A DNA stretch of 64,000 nt. It comes from Primorskyibacter flagellatus (GTDB lineage Bacteria > Pseudomonadota > Alphaproteobacteria > Rhodobacterales > Rhodobacteraceae). How positions within the stretch are numbered: the stretch's first letter is position 1; every line of letters starts with the position of its first letter. The notes under the pieces were generated by a model, which saw nothing but the letters and a program-made list of their open reading frames with translations, was not told the DNA's origin and ran no database searches. A program made the translations under genes and the position numbers. Location of the stretch: assembly GCF_014638275.1 (NCBI RefSeq), contig NZ_BMFJ01000005.1, positions 1 to 64,000 on the forward strand. Reading direction: 5' to 3'. This document shows positions 17,466-26,374 of this stretch, one piece after another.

Positions 17466-18677
17466 ATGTCTGGACCCCTTGATCAACTGAAGATTATAGA
17501 ACTTGGTCACGTAATTGCCGGACCACTTGCGGCAGCTTTACTCTCGGATTTTGGTGCAGATGTCATCAAGATCGAAGCCCCCAACCGGACGGATATGATG
17601 CGCGACCTTGGACCCAAGGCAGAGGATGGGGTGGGCGTCTGGTGGAAGACTTTGGGCCGTAACAAGAAAACACTAGGTCTGGACTGGAAGTCCGACGAGG
17701 GCCGGGACATCCTGCGAAAGTTGGTCGAAGATGCCGACGTGCTGATCGAGAATTTCCGACCGGGTGTGCTGGAACGTGCCGGTGTTGGGCCAGACGTCTT
17801 GCACGATTGGAACCCGGACTTGGTTGTCTTGCGGGTTTCAGGTTACGGACAGGACGGTCCGATGCGCGACCTGCCAGCGTTTGGGCGTGCTGCGGAGGCC
17901 ATGAGTGGATTAGCGCATCTGACCGGTTTTCCCGACGGGCCGCCGATGCACCCCGGCTTTCCGGCGGCTGACAGCACGACAGGGCTAATGGGCGCTTTGG
18001 GAATCATGATCGCGCTATTTGCTCGCGAAAAGGGGATAGCACGCGGTCAGGTCGTCGATATTGCAGTATTCGAGGCCCTGCTTCGGTTGATGGATTATCC
18101 TGTTCCCGCATTGACTGGCGCGAACCTCTCGCCGCGACGCAATGGGCTGCGCCAGCCGATGGACTTTGCTCCGGGGGGGATGTTCCGAACGTCCGATGGG
18201 GTGTGGCTGAGCGTTTCGGCAGGGAGCGCGGAAACCGCGCAGCGCCTGTTGCGGGCGGTCGGAGGCGATGCCCTCGCCGATGACCCGCGGTTCGCGACAT
18301 TGGGCGAGATGTCGCGGCACATGACGGTGGTCTTTGACGCGATCAATGATTTCGTCACGCAGCACACGGCTAAGGAAGTGGAAGCGGTATTCGCCCGCCA
18401 TGATGCGGTTGCCTCGCGTGTGTTGAGCGTCGAAGAGATCATGACGAACGAGCAGATACGCCATCGTGGGGACATCGTGTCGGTCGACGGCGAACAGACC
18501 CAGGTCATTGGTCCGGTCCCTCATCTCAGCGCGACGCCCGGTCAGCTTCGTTGGCTGGGACGACCGCCTAGCGCAGACAGCCAAAGCATTCTGCGTGATC
18601 TTGGTTTTAACGATAAGCGGATCGCTGCCCTATGTGAGGCTGGGCTCGTAAGATTGGAGGGAGGGCGCGCGCTATGA
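17466..18677 (+). CDS. CaiB/BaiF-family CoA-transferase 1
   Basis: A 403-residue family III CoA-transferase. The N-terminal LKIIELGHVIAGPLAAALLSDFGADVIKIEAP and the segment VLIENFRPGVLERAGVG are typical. The catalytic Asp that carries the acyl group as a mixed anhydride is Asp169 in the segment FPAADSTTGLMGAL. The ATG at 17466 gives the normal family N-terminus; 23 extra codons to 17397 run into the promoter. Its stop overlaps the next acyl-CoA dehydrogenase start (ATGA), so the two act together: the transferase probably activates a carboxylate with CoA from another thioester and the dehydrogenase oxidises it. The acid is unknown. Confidence 0.93.
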   Translation: MSGPLDQLKIIELGHVIAGPLAAALLSDFGADVIKIEAPNRTDMMRDLGPKAEDGVGVWWKTLGRNKKTLGLDWKSDEGRDILRKLVEDADVLIENFRPGVLERAGVGPDVLHDWNPDLVVLRVSGYGQDGPMRDLPAFGRAAEAMSGLAHLTGFPDGPPMHPGFPAADSTTGLMGALGIMIALFAREKGIARGQVVDIAVFEALLRLMDYPVPALTGANLSPRRNGLRQPMDFAPGGMFRTSDGVWLSVSAGSAETAQRLLRAVGGDALADDPRFATLGEMSRHMTVVFDAINDFVTQHTAKEVEAVFARHDAVASRVLSVEEIMTNEQIRHRGDIVSVDGEQTQVIGPVPHLSATPGQLRWLGRPPSADSQSILRDLGFNDKRIAALCEAGLVRLEGGRAL

Positions 18678-19840
18678 CATTTCGATTGACCGCCGACCAA
18701 CAAGAGATTCGCGACCAGATTCTGCGGATTTGCGCAGGGTTCGACGACGACTATTGGCTGGATCGGGATCGCAACGGTGGTTTTCCCCATGATCTGCACA
18801 GGGCAATGGCCGATGGCGGCTGGCTAGGTATCGCCATGCCAGAAGTTGTCGGCGGCGCGGGTCTGGGGATCACCGAGGCGACCATAATGATGCAGGCAAT
18901 TGCCGAGTCGGGGGCCGGCGCAAGCGGAGCCTCGGCCATCCACATGAACATTTTCGGGCTCAACCCGGTGGTGAAGTTTGGGACCGATGAGCAGCGCGCG
19001 CGTATGCTTGGCCCTCTAATAGCAGGCGATGAAAAGGCCTGTTTCGCCGTAACCGAACCGACGATCGGGTTAGACACCACAAAGCTGAAGACCATGGCGG
19101 TGCGGCAGGGGGACAGATATGTCGTGCACGGACAAAAAGTCTGGATTTCTACCGCGCAGGTGGCGGACAAGATGTTGCTTCTGGCCAGAACAACGCGGCT
19201 AGAGGATGTGAGCAGCCCGACCGAAGGGCTGAGCCTGTTCTATACAGATCTCGACCGAAATTTCGTTGACGTGCGAGAGATCGAAAAGATGGGTCGAAAG
19301 GCTGTCGATTCGAACGAAGTCTTCATCGATGGATTGCCGATTCCGGCTGAGGACCTGATCGGGGAGGAGGGCAAAGGCTTTAGGCAAATTTTGCACGGGT
19401 TGAATCCCGAACGCATCCTGGTGGCCGGTGAATGCATCGGTATTGCGCGCAACGCACTGGCGCGAGCGGCGCATTATGCAAACGAACGTGTGATTTTTGA
19501 CCGCCCGATCGGCCAAAATCAGGGGGTTCAGCATCCACTCGCCAAAGCCTGGGCGCGAGTGGAATCTGCCAATCTCATGGTGATGCACGCTGCAGCCCTC
19601 TACGATGCGGGAGAACCCTGCGGCGTCGAGGCGAACGCCGCCAAGCTTTTGGCCGCCGACGCCGCGGTCGAGGCGACCGAAGCCGCGCAAATTACGTTTG
19701 GCGGATTCGGATATGCTAAGGAATATCACGTGGAGCGACTGGTACGTGAAGCTCTGCTGTTCCGCATCGTACCGGTGACACCGCAGATGCTTCTGTCGTT
19801 CATAGCAGAAAAAGCCCTTGGACTTCCAAAGTCTTACTGA
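18674..19840 (+). CDS. acyl-CoA dehydrogenase 1
   Basis: A 388-residue flavoprotein of the acyl-CoA dehydrogenase family, with N-terminal helical, central beta (CFAVTEPTIGLDTTKLKTMA and YVVHGQKVWISTAQ) and C-terminal helical (FGGFGYAKEYHVERLVREALL) domains. The usual YEGT segment with the MCAD-type catalytic Glu is replaced by FRIVPVTPQML near residue 370, a variant seen in a subgroup of the family, so the base must come from elsewhere, perhaps in the helix around residue 250 as in isovaleryl-CoA dehydrogenase. It overlaps the CoA-transferase gene by 4 bp. Electrons would pass to the ETF encoded at 30654-32338. Confidence 0.93.
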   Translation: MTFRLTADQQEIRDQILRICAGFDDDYWLDRDRNGGFPHDLHRAMADGGWLGIAMPEVVGGAGLGITEATIMMQAIAESGAGASGASAIHMNIFGLNPVVKFGTDEQRARMLGPLIAGDEKACFAVTEPTIGLDTTKLKTMAVRQGDRYVVHGQKVWISTAQVADKMLLLARTTRLEDVSSPTEGLSLFYTDLDRNFVDVREIEKMGRKAVDSNEVFIDGLPIPAEDLIGEEGKGFRQILHGLNPERILVAGECIGIARNALARAAHYANERVIFDRPIGQNQGVQHPLAKAWARVESANLMVMHAAALYDAGEPCGVEANAAKLLAADAAVEATEAAQITFGGFGYAKEYHVERLVREALLFRIVPVTPQMLLSFIAEKALGLPKSY

Positions 19841-19877
19841 TCGGAGATAACGGGCGGGGCTGGTGGGAAAAGTTGTC

Positions 19878-19906
19878 TTGACCAATTTTCTAACACTCGT
19901 TAGATT
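19878..19906 (+). promoter_or_regulatory. promoter with 16-bp palindromic operator, site 2
   Basis: The operator TCTAACACTCGTTAGA (19889-19904) has perfect 6-bp arms around ACTC. A sigma70-like promoter TTGACC (19878-19883), 17 bp, TAGATT (19901-19906) surrounds it, with the right arm overlapping the -10. This is the clearest of the five sites and should drive the SDR, ABC transporter, crotonase and ETF genes. Confidence 0.72.
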
Positions 19907-19945
19907 GCTGGCAACTGCCCCTAATGGGGAATGGGAGGAGGCGTC

Positions 19946-20800
19946 ATGAATAAGACGCAGTTTGGGTCTTCGAGGGAGGACCTATCAAAACGTGCAACCG
20001 TTTACGCATGCGGTTTATTCACCGGCAAAACTGTTGTGGTGACCGGCGCTGGAGGCGGATTGGGGCTGGCAATTGCGACCCTGTTCGCGAGGCTCGGGGC
20101 CAATCTGGCGATCAATGGACGCAACGAAGAGAAACTGGCTTTGGCGAGGGAGTTCCTCGAAAGTTTCGGGGGTAAAGTCTTCGCTGTGCCTATGACCATC
20201 CGGGAGCCTGAGCAGGTCGAGGATTTTGTCGCCAAGACGAACCAGGAGTTCGGGGCGATTGACGTATTGGTGAACAATGCTGGGGGTCAGTTTCCGCAAG
20301 CAGCGTTGGAGTTTAGTCCAAAGGGCTGGAATGCGGTCATAGACACCAACCTGAACGGCACGTGGTGGATGATGCAATCCACGGCGCGCCACTGGGTTGC
20401 CAACAAGCAATCGGGCTCCATCGTCAACATCGTGGCCGATATCTGGCGCGGCATGCCCGGCATCGCGCATACCTGTGCGGCCCGGGCAGGGGTAGTTTAC
20501 CTGTCCAAGTCGGTTGCGGTGGAGTGGGCCCCGCACGGTATCCGAGTGAACTGCGTGGCGCCGGGTTGCTGCGAAAGCAACGGTTTCGGGAACTACCCTC
20601 CGGAGGGTTCTGCGACCTTTCAGGACTCCAACCCGATGCGGCACGCCGGGGACGAATGGGATGTCGCTGAAGGGGTTGTCTATATGGCGGCGAATTCAGG
20701 GAAATTCGTAACCGGAGAAGTTCTGAACATCGACGGTGGGCAGCAATTGTGGGGGGATCCATGGCCAACGGGGCGGCCGGACTACTTCCGGATTACCTGA
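19946..20800 (+). CDS. SDR-family oxidoreductase, enoyl-CoA reductase (PECR/DECR)-like
   Basis: A 284-residue short-chain dehydrogenase with a Rossmann motif VVTGAGGGLGLAIA (residues 31-44) and NNAGG near residue 109. In place of the usual YxxxK it has HTCAARAGVVYLSKSVAVEW near residue 173: the Tyr position is Thr and the Lys position Arg. That pattern is shared with peroxisomal trans-2-enoyl-CoA and 2,4-dienoyl-CoA reductases, so reduction of an enoyl- or dienoyl-CoA with NADPH is more likely than alcohol oxidation. The ATG at 19946 follows GGGAGGAGG; the upstream ATG at 19931 overlaps that site. It is the first gene after operator site 2. Confidence 0.85.
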   Translation: MNKTQFGSSREDLSKRATVYACGLFTGKTVVVTGAGGGLGLAIATLFARLGANLAINGRNEEKLALAREFLESFGGKVFAVPMTIREPEQVEDFVAKTNQEFGAIDVLVNNAGGQFPQAALEFSPKGWNAVIDTNLNGTWWMMQSTARHWVANKQSGSIVNIVADIWRGMPGIAHTCAARAGVVYLSKSVAVEWAPHGIRVNCVAPGCCESNGFGNYPPEGSATFQDSNPMRHAGDEWDVAEGVVYMAANSGKFVTGEVLNIDGGQQLWGDPWPTGRPDYFRIT

Positions 20801-20837
20801 TGTTGGCCATGAACCTTAGGGGGACAATGATATCTAG

Positions 20838-21644
20838 ATGACGACAAGGATTAAAACAGCAATCGGAGCCGATGATGGGGCGATACTGGAGTGCAGCGGG
20901 GTCGAGCGACGGTTCGGCGGCATCGTCGCTGTCACCGGTGTGGACCTCGTCATTCGGCAGGGGGAAATCTTTGGACTTGTCGGCCCGAACGGCAGCGGCA
21001 AGACAACACTGACGAACGCAATTACCGGGTTCTACCCACCGAATGTGGGGACTGTCCGGTTGGCAGGAAAGGAAATCACGGGTACGGCACCTCACAAGGT
21101 TGCCAAGCTCGGCGTCGCCCGGACGTTCCAGAATCTTGCCTTGTTCAACGGGATGAGCGTTCTGGACAACATCCTGCTGGGGCGGCACATCCACATGAAA
21201 CCGGGCGTTCTGCGCACCGCGCTTTACTGGTGGGCAGCACAGCGTGAAGAAATCGAAAACCGCAAGATCGTCGAAGAGGTGATCGAGTTTCTACAACTCG
21301 AGAGCATCCGGCATGAGTTGGTCGATGGCCTTCCGATCGGGTTGAAAAAACGGGTCGAGCTGGCGCGGGCATTGGTGGCCGAGCCACAGATGCTGATTCT
21401 CGATGAACCGATGGCCGGCATGAACCAGGAAGAGAAAGGGTATATGTCCCGTTTCATTCTGGATGCCCGTGCCGAACGCGGCGTCAGCGTTCTGCTGATC
21501 GAACACCATATGGATGTCATCACCGGCATTTGTGATCGGATGCTGGCCCTGAATTATGGTGAAATGATCGCAAGTGGCATCCCCAAGGAGGTTGTGAAGG
21601 ACCCGCGGGTCATCGAGGCATATATCGGAGGGTCGCATGACTGA
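20838..21644 (+). CDS. branched-chain-type ABC transporter ATP-binding protein (LivG-like)
   Basis: A 268-residue ATPase of the LivG type. Walker A is GPNGSGKTT near residue 52, the Q-loop lies in ARTFQNLALF, Walker B with Glu is MLILDEPMAGMN near residue 186, and the switch His is in LLIEHHMDV. The signature loop is degenerate (LPIGLKKRVELARALV instead of LSGGQ), as is common in LivG proteins that lie next to an acyl-CoA ligase gene. With the permeases and LivF-like protein it forms an importer for a carboxylate or other hydrophobic anion. Its end overlaps the ligase gene by 8 bp. Confidence 0.93.
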   Translation: MTTRIKTAIGADDGAILECSGVERRFGGIVAVTGVDLVIRQGEIFGLVGPNGSGKTTLTNAITGFYPPNVGTVRLAGKEITGTAPHKVAKLGVARTFQNLALFNGMSVLDNILLGRHIHMKPGVLRTALYWWAAQREEIENRKIVEEVIEFLQLESIRHELVDGLPIGLKKRVELARALVAEPQMLILDEPMAGMNQEEKGYMSRFILDARAERGVSVLLIEHHMDVITGICDRMLALNYGEMIASGIPKEVVKDPRVIEAYIGGSHD

Positions 21645-23556
21645 TTTGACGAAGAAACAGTCTTCGGGCGGCGACACGATCGGCGCAATTCTGGCGCGGA
21701 ACGCCTCGAAACACGGTTCGGAAATCGCGCTTCGCGAAAAAGAGCGTGGGATCTGGAAGGAAACCACATGGGCGGAATACGCCGAAGAGGTGCTGGCCTG
21801 CGCGGCCGGGCTTGAGAAAATCGGCGTAACACCGGGCAAGGCGGTGCTTATCCTGGGCGACAACCGGGCGCGGCTGTATGGCGGAATGCTGGCTATTTCG
21901 TTGCTGGGTGCCTATGCAATGCCTGCCTATCCCGGCGCGACGCTCGAAGAACTCCGGCACTTTCTTGGCGAAGTCGAAATCGTCGCGGCCATCGCCGAAG
22001 ATCAGGAACAGGTTGACAAGATCCTGGAACTGAAGGACGCGGGCGCCGAGGGCATCGACCACATCATTTATGATGAAGCGCGCGGTCTTGGCTTCTACGA
22101 GGTTGAAGGGCTGTTGTCCTGGGATCACCTGATCGAAGTTGGTCAGCACGATCTGAACGAAACCCCGGGCCTGCGTGAGGAACTGCTTAGTCGTGCGAAG
22201 CCGGAAGATCCGGCCATTTTTCTGCACTCCTCCGGAACGACGGGCGCGCCGAAGGGCATCGTACTGAGTCAGAAGAACGTTCTTGCTGCTGCTCGGAATG
22301 GACATGCGGCGGGTGCCTTCGACGAAAATGAGGAGATCCTCGCGTACTTGCCGATGGCCTGGGTGGGAGACTACGCCATAACCGTTGCCGCGGCACTCCT
22401 TTGGCGTTTCACCGTGAATGTGCCTGAGCGCCAGGAAACGGTCGTGCGCGACATGCGCGAGATCGCTCCGACATTCTATCTGGCGGCGCCAAGAAGCTGG
22501 GACCAGATGCTGACGACAATCCAGGTTGGTATCGAAAATTCGACCCCTTTAAAGAAATGGCTGTACCATTTTTTCATGGATCGGGCCATCGCGGCGGAAA
22601 CGCGCAAGCTGAATGGCAAAAGCGGCGGTGTTCTTGAGCCATTGGGCCGGCTTCTGGGCGAGGCGATTGTTTTCGGTCCGATCAAGGACCAGTTCGGGAT
22701 GAGCCGCCTCAAGAATGCGTTCACCGGCGGTGAAGCGATCGGGGAAGACACCTTTGTGTTCTACCGCGCCCTGGGGATCAAGTTGCGTCAGCTCTACGGC
22801 CAGACCGAGAACAGCGCGATCAACGCGATTCAGGCTCCGGGCGAGGTCCGTCTTCATACGGTTGGCAAACCCGCGCCTGGCGTCGAGGTCAGCATTGCCG
22901 AAGACGGTGAGATCCTGGTGCGCTCGGACAGCGTGTTTGAAGGGTACTTCAACAAACCCGAAGCGACCGCCGAAGCCCTTGACGGCGGGTGGCTGCATAC
23001 AGGTGATGCCGGCTATCTGGAGGACGACGGACACCTGGTTGTTCTGGGGCGTGTATCCGAGGTCATGCACACCGCCGACGGTGAACGTTACGTTCCAAAC
23101 TACATCGAGAACCGGTTGAAATTCAGCCCGTATATCAAGGATGCGGCCGTGATTGGCGCCGGGCTGAAGGAACTGACGGCGATGGTCTGCGTGGATTTCG
23201 AGGCCGTGGGGCACTGGGCCGAAGTGAACGGCGTACCTTACGTGTCATATGCCGATCTTTCTCAGCGTGAAGAGGTCGCGACGTTGCTTCGCGAGGCCTT
23301 CCAACGGGTCAACAAGGCCGTCACCGAACCATTGCGCCTGCAACGCTTTGTCAGTCTGCCGAAAGAATTCGACCCGGACGATGGTGAAATCACGCGAACC
23401 CGAAAACTGCGGAGGAAGGTCGTTCAGGAACGCTATGCTGACGTGATCGCGGCGCTCTACGACGGTTCAAAAGAGGTCCATGTAAGCGCGCAGGTGACTT
23501 ACGAGACCGGGGAAGTAGGGAAGGTCGAAAGAAGCCTTCCCATCAGGGAGGTATAA
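21637..23556 (+). CDS. AMP-dependent acyl-CoA synthetase (long-chain type) within ABC operon
   Basis: A 639-residue adenylate-forming enzyme. The P-loop FLHSSGTTGAPKGIVLSQKN lies near residue 195, the A5-type motif RQLYGQTENSA near residue 385, and the A7/A8 region GWLHTGDAGYLEDDGHLVVLGR near residue 455. The C-terminal domain ends DPDDGEITRTRKLRRKVV with a Lys near the catalytic position. The length and architecture match long-chain or FadD15-like synthetases. Placement between livG- and livH-like genes, with overlap to the former and abutment to the latter, suggests the imported acid is activated on entry (inference). The substrate need not be a straight-chain fatty acid. Confidence 0.93.
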   Translation: MTDLTKKQSSGGDTIGAILARNASKHGSEIALREKERGIWKETTWAEYAEEVLACAAGLEKIGVTPGKAVLILGDNRARLYGGMLAISLLGAYAMPAYPGATLEELRHFLGEVEIVAAIAEDQEQVDKILELKDAGAEGIDHIIYDEARGLGFYEVEGLLSWDHLIEVGQHDLNETPGLREELLSRAKPEDPAIFLHSSGTTGAPKGIVLSQKNVLAAARNGHAAGAFDENEEILAYLPMAWVGDYAITVAAALLWRFTVNVPERQETVVRDMREIAPTFYLAAPRSWDQMLTTIQVGIENSTPLKKWLYHFFMDRAIAAETRKLNGKSGGVLEPLGRLLGEAIVFGPIKDQFGMSRLKNAFTGGEAIGEDTFVFYRALGIKLRQLYGQTENSAINAIQAPGEVRLHTVGKPAPGVEVSIAEDGEILVRSDSVFEGYFNKPEATAEALDGGWLHTGDAGYLEDDGHLVVLGRVSEVMHTADGERYVPNYIENRLKFSPYIKDAAVIGAGLKELTAMVCVDFEAVGHWAEVNGVPYVSYADLSQREEVATLLREAFQRVNKAVTEPLRLQRFVSLPKEFDPDDGEITRTRKLRRKVVQERYADVIAALYDGSKEVHVSAQVTYETGEVGKVERSLPIREV

Positions 23557-24444
23557 ATGGACTGGGTCTTTCTATCAGAGCTTGCGATCAACGGAGCCTT
23601 GACGGGTCTGCTGTACTCGCTATTCGCCATCGGCCTCGTGCTGATTTACAAGGCATCTTCGGTGCCCAATCTGGCGCAGGGCGGGTTGACCATGGTCGGG
23701 GCCTATGTGGTCCTGGCGCTGGCACGCGACGTGGGTTTACCCTTGTGGCTGGCCATCCCTCTGGCTGCGGTTGTCATGTTCGGCCTTGGGTTCGGCATTG
23801 AGCGTGTTGCCCTGCGCCGTCTCGCAGGTCGGCCGGTTGTCATGATCTTGATGCTGACACTCGGCCTCGACATTTTTCTGCGGGGTACAACGCTTGCGAT
23901 CTGGGGCGGGACGTCGCGTTCGATGGAACTGGGCGTCAGCTATGATCCGCTGTTCCTGGGCGACATCTTCATCAGCCGCATCCATCTGGTTGGTGCCGGT
24001 GTTGCGCTCGCCTTGTTTGTCGCATTCATGCTGTTTTTCCGAACCCGGACCGGGATCAAGTTGCGGGCGATCGCGGATGATTACATGGCTTCGTGGTCGG
24101 TCGGTATCGCGGTTGAGCGCGGCGTTGGGTTGTCCTGGGCATTGGCATCCGTTGTTGCCGTCGCCGCTGGCGTTATCTGGGGCGAGATTCAGGGTGTCGA
24201 TCAGGCGCTGTCGCTGTTGCTTCTCAAAGGTCTGACGGTTGCCGTTCTCGGTGGTCTCGACAGTATCCTTGGCGCCGTGATCGCAGGCATCATCCTGGGC
24301 GTCGTCGAAAACGTTGGCGCTGATTTCCTCGATCCGCTTGTCGGAGGCGGAAGCCGTGAGCTTATCGTCGCTGCCGTGCTCATTCTTACCGTCATGATCC
24401 GTCCGCACGGGCTGTTCGGTCGTCACGACATCGAAAGGGTGTAA
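23557..24444 (+). CDS. branched-chain-type ABC transporter permease (LivH-like)
   Basis: A 295-residue membrane protein with about eight hydrophobic segments, beginning at FLSELAINGALTGLLYSLFAIGLVLIYKAS and including the LivH-type loop ARLAGRPVVMILMLTLGLD-like sequence and AVLGGLDSILGAVIAGIILG near residue 230. It starts on the base following the ligase stop codon, with GGGAGG before it. It pairs with the LivM-like permease 3 bp downstream to form the membrane channel of the importer. Confidence 0.93.
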   Translation: MDWVFLSELAINGALTGLLYSLFAIGLVLIYKASSVPNLAQGGLTMVGAYVVLALARDVGLPLWLAIPLAAVVMFGLGFGIERVALRRLAGRPVVMILMLTLGLDIFLRGTTLAIWGGTSRSMELGVSYDPLFLGDIFISRIHLVGAGVALALFVAFMLFFRTRTGIKLRAIADDYMASWSVGIAVERGVGLSWALASVVAVAAGVIWGEIQGVDQALSLLLLKGLTVAVLGGLDSILGAVIAGIILGVVENVGADFLDPLVGGGSRELIVAAVLILTVMIRPHGLFGRHDIERV

Positions 24445-24447
24445 GGC

Positions 24448-25521
24448 ATGTTTTACAGACTTTCTGGCGTCCATCACGCCAACTACGTTTCGGACAGCCG
24501 AATCTTCAAGTTGCCTGCTGACCGGAATCTGACAGCATTCATCTTCTTGATTGGCCTTGCCGCGCCATTCATCATCCCGTCGCTTTATCTGAACAGCTAC
24601 ATGCTTCCTTGGCTGATCTGGACGGCCGCCGCGCTTGGATTGAATCTGGTGACAGGTTGGGCAGGCCAACTTCACTTGGGTTATGCTGCAGTCATGGCCG
24701 TCGGAGCGTATTCGTCGATCCATGCCGCGCGTTTCGGGGTGCCGTGGGAATTCGCCCTTATCATCGGCGGATTGACGTCATCCGTGATCGGCAGCCTGTT
24801 CGCTTTTGCCGCTTTGCGGGTCAAGGGCCTCTATCTCGCTCTCACTACTCTCGCTATGCAATTCGTGATGGACTGGGTTCTGACCCACTCTCCGGCGATC
24901 TCGGGGGGCTCACACGCGTCGCTCCAGTCACCGACATTGGCGCTGCTCGGGCAAGAGATTACCACTGATACTGGCTTCTACTATGTCGCCTTCGGCTGGT
25001 GTGTGTTGGTGACGATCTTCATGCTTAATCTAAAGCGGACTGGACTCGGTCGCGCCTTGGTCGCTGTCCGGGAAAAAGACTTTGCGGCCGCGATCCTGGG
25101 TGTGAACAGTTTCTACTACAAAATCCTCGCATTCGCGACTTCTTCGTTCATCGCAGGCGTCAGCGGTGCGTTGCTTGTTGCCACCTTTTTCTTTCTCGCC
25201 GCACCCGAGCAATTCTCGGTTGCCGTTTCGATCCAGGTTCTTGCGATGGTGATTGTTGGCGGCCTTGGCAGCATTATCGGTTCCTATTTCGGTGTTGCCC
25301 TGATCCTTCTTGTTCCGGGTATCGTGAACGGTCTCGTCGTCACGTTGAGTGACGGGCTTGGCACGCAGATCGATGTTGAAACACTCGCTCACATCCCGAA
25401 CGCAGTCTATGGCGCACTGATCGTCATTATCCTTCTGATCGAACCACTCGGTTTGGGAAAACTCTACGGCAACATCAGAGACTATCTGATGGTCTGGCCC
25501 TTCGATCAGTTCAAGAAATAG
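24448..25521 (+). CDS. branched-chain-type ABC transporter permease (LivM-like)
   Basis: A 357-residue membrane protein with about nine to ten hydrophobic segments. The LivM signature ALGLNLVTGWAGQLHLGYAAVMAVGAYS lies near residues 60-87, and the cytoplasmic coupling segment GRALVAVREKDFAAAILGVN near residue 205. The N-terminal 30 residues are longer and more polar than in minimal LivM proteins. Stop and start spacing of 3 bp to the LivH-like gene and 10 bp to the LivF-like gene marks one transcription unit. Confidence 0.93.
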   Translation: MFYRLSGVHHANYVSDSRIFKLPADRNLTAFIFLIGLAAPFIIPSLYLNSYMLPWLIWTAAALGLNLVTGWAGQLHLGYAAVMAVGAYSSIHAARFGVPWEFALIIGGLTSSVIGSLFAFAALRVKGLYLALTTLAMQFVMDWVLTHSPAISGGSHASLQSPTLALLGQEITTDTGFYYVAFGWCVLVTIFMLNLKRTGLGRALVAVREKDFAAAILGVNSFYYKILAFATSSFIAGVSGALLVATFFFLAAPEQFSVAVSIQVLAMVIVGGLGSIIGSYFGVALILLVPGIVNGLVVTLSDGLGTQIDVETLAHIPNAVYGALIVIILLIEPLGLGKLYGNIRDYLMVWPFDQFKK

Positions 25522-25531
25522 GGGAATGCCG

Positions 25532-26341
25532 ATGCAAGAAAAAGTTGAAGCCCAGAACATTCTGTCCATGAACAGTGTCGAGGTGCTGTACGACAATGTA
25601 ATGCTGGCGATCAAAGGTGTTTCGGTTCAGGTTCCAAAGGGCGAGATGATCGCACTTTTGGGTTCTAACGGAGCGGGAAAAAGCACCACGTTGAAAGCGA
25701 TCAGCGGTCTTTTGAAAGCCGAGCGCGGACGCATCAGCCGAGGTGAGATAACGTTCCAGGGAACGGACATTACCGAAGCGCTCGCGCAAAAACGCGTAGA
25801 GATGGGCATCTGTCATGTCATCGAAGGGCGGCGGGTCTTCGAACACCTGACCCCCGACGAGAACCTGACCGCCGCCGCGCCACGCGGAATGTCCCGATCA
25901 ACGCTGAATGCGGAAAAGGAAAAGATCTACGGATATTTTCCGCGGCTTGCCGAACGCAAAAATTCGCAAGCAGGCTATTTGTCGGGTGGTGAGCAACAGA
26001 TGCTTGCCATTGGGCGGGCCCTCGTGACCCAGCCGAAGCTGTTGATGCTTGATGAACCAAGTCTCGGGCTTGCTCCGTTCCTGGTCGAGGAAATCTTCGG
26101 CATCCTACAAAAGATCAATAAGGATGAGGGCCTGTCCGTCCTGCTGGTGGAACAGAACGCCTTGGCGGCTCTGGAAATCGTTTCGCAAGGGTACCTTATC
26201 GAAAACGGCCGCGTTGTTATGCACGGCACCGCCGAGGCGCTCAAATCTAACTCCGACATTCAGGAGTTCTATCTAGGCGGCGGAGAGACCGATTTTCACA
26301 ACGTCAAACACTACAGCCGACGCAAACGTTGGTTGAGTTGA
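25532..26341 (+). CDS. branched-chain-type ABC transporter ATP-binding protein (LivF-like)
   Basis: A 269-residue ATPase of LivF type. Walker A is LGSNGAGKSTTLKAI near residue 47, the signature YLSGGEQQMLAIGRALV near residue 148, and Walker B LLMLDEPSLGLAP near residue 170. The ATG at 25532 is preferred since AGGGGAA lies at good spacing before it; the ATG at 25526 is part of that site. The final 20 residues (FHNVKHYSRRKRWLS) form a basic tail beyond the usual LivF end. Together with the LivG-like subunit it powers the importer. Confidence 0.92.
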   Translation: MQEKVEAQNILSMNSVEVLYDNVMLAIKGVSVQVPKGEMIALLGSNGAGKSTTLKAISGLLKAERGRISRGEITFQGTDITEALAQKRVEMGICHVIEGRRVFEHLTPDENLTAAAPRGMSRSTLNAEKEKIYGYFPRLAERKNSQAGYLSGGEQQMLAIGRALVTQPKLLMLDEPSLGLAPFLVEEIFGILQKINKDEGLSVLLVEQNALAALEIVSQGYLIENGRVVMHGTAEALKSNSDIQEFYLGGGETDFHNVKHYSRRKRWLS

Positions 26342-26374
26342 GGTACTAATCAGAAGCTGTTCAGGGAGGAACAA

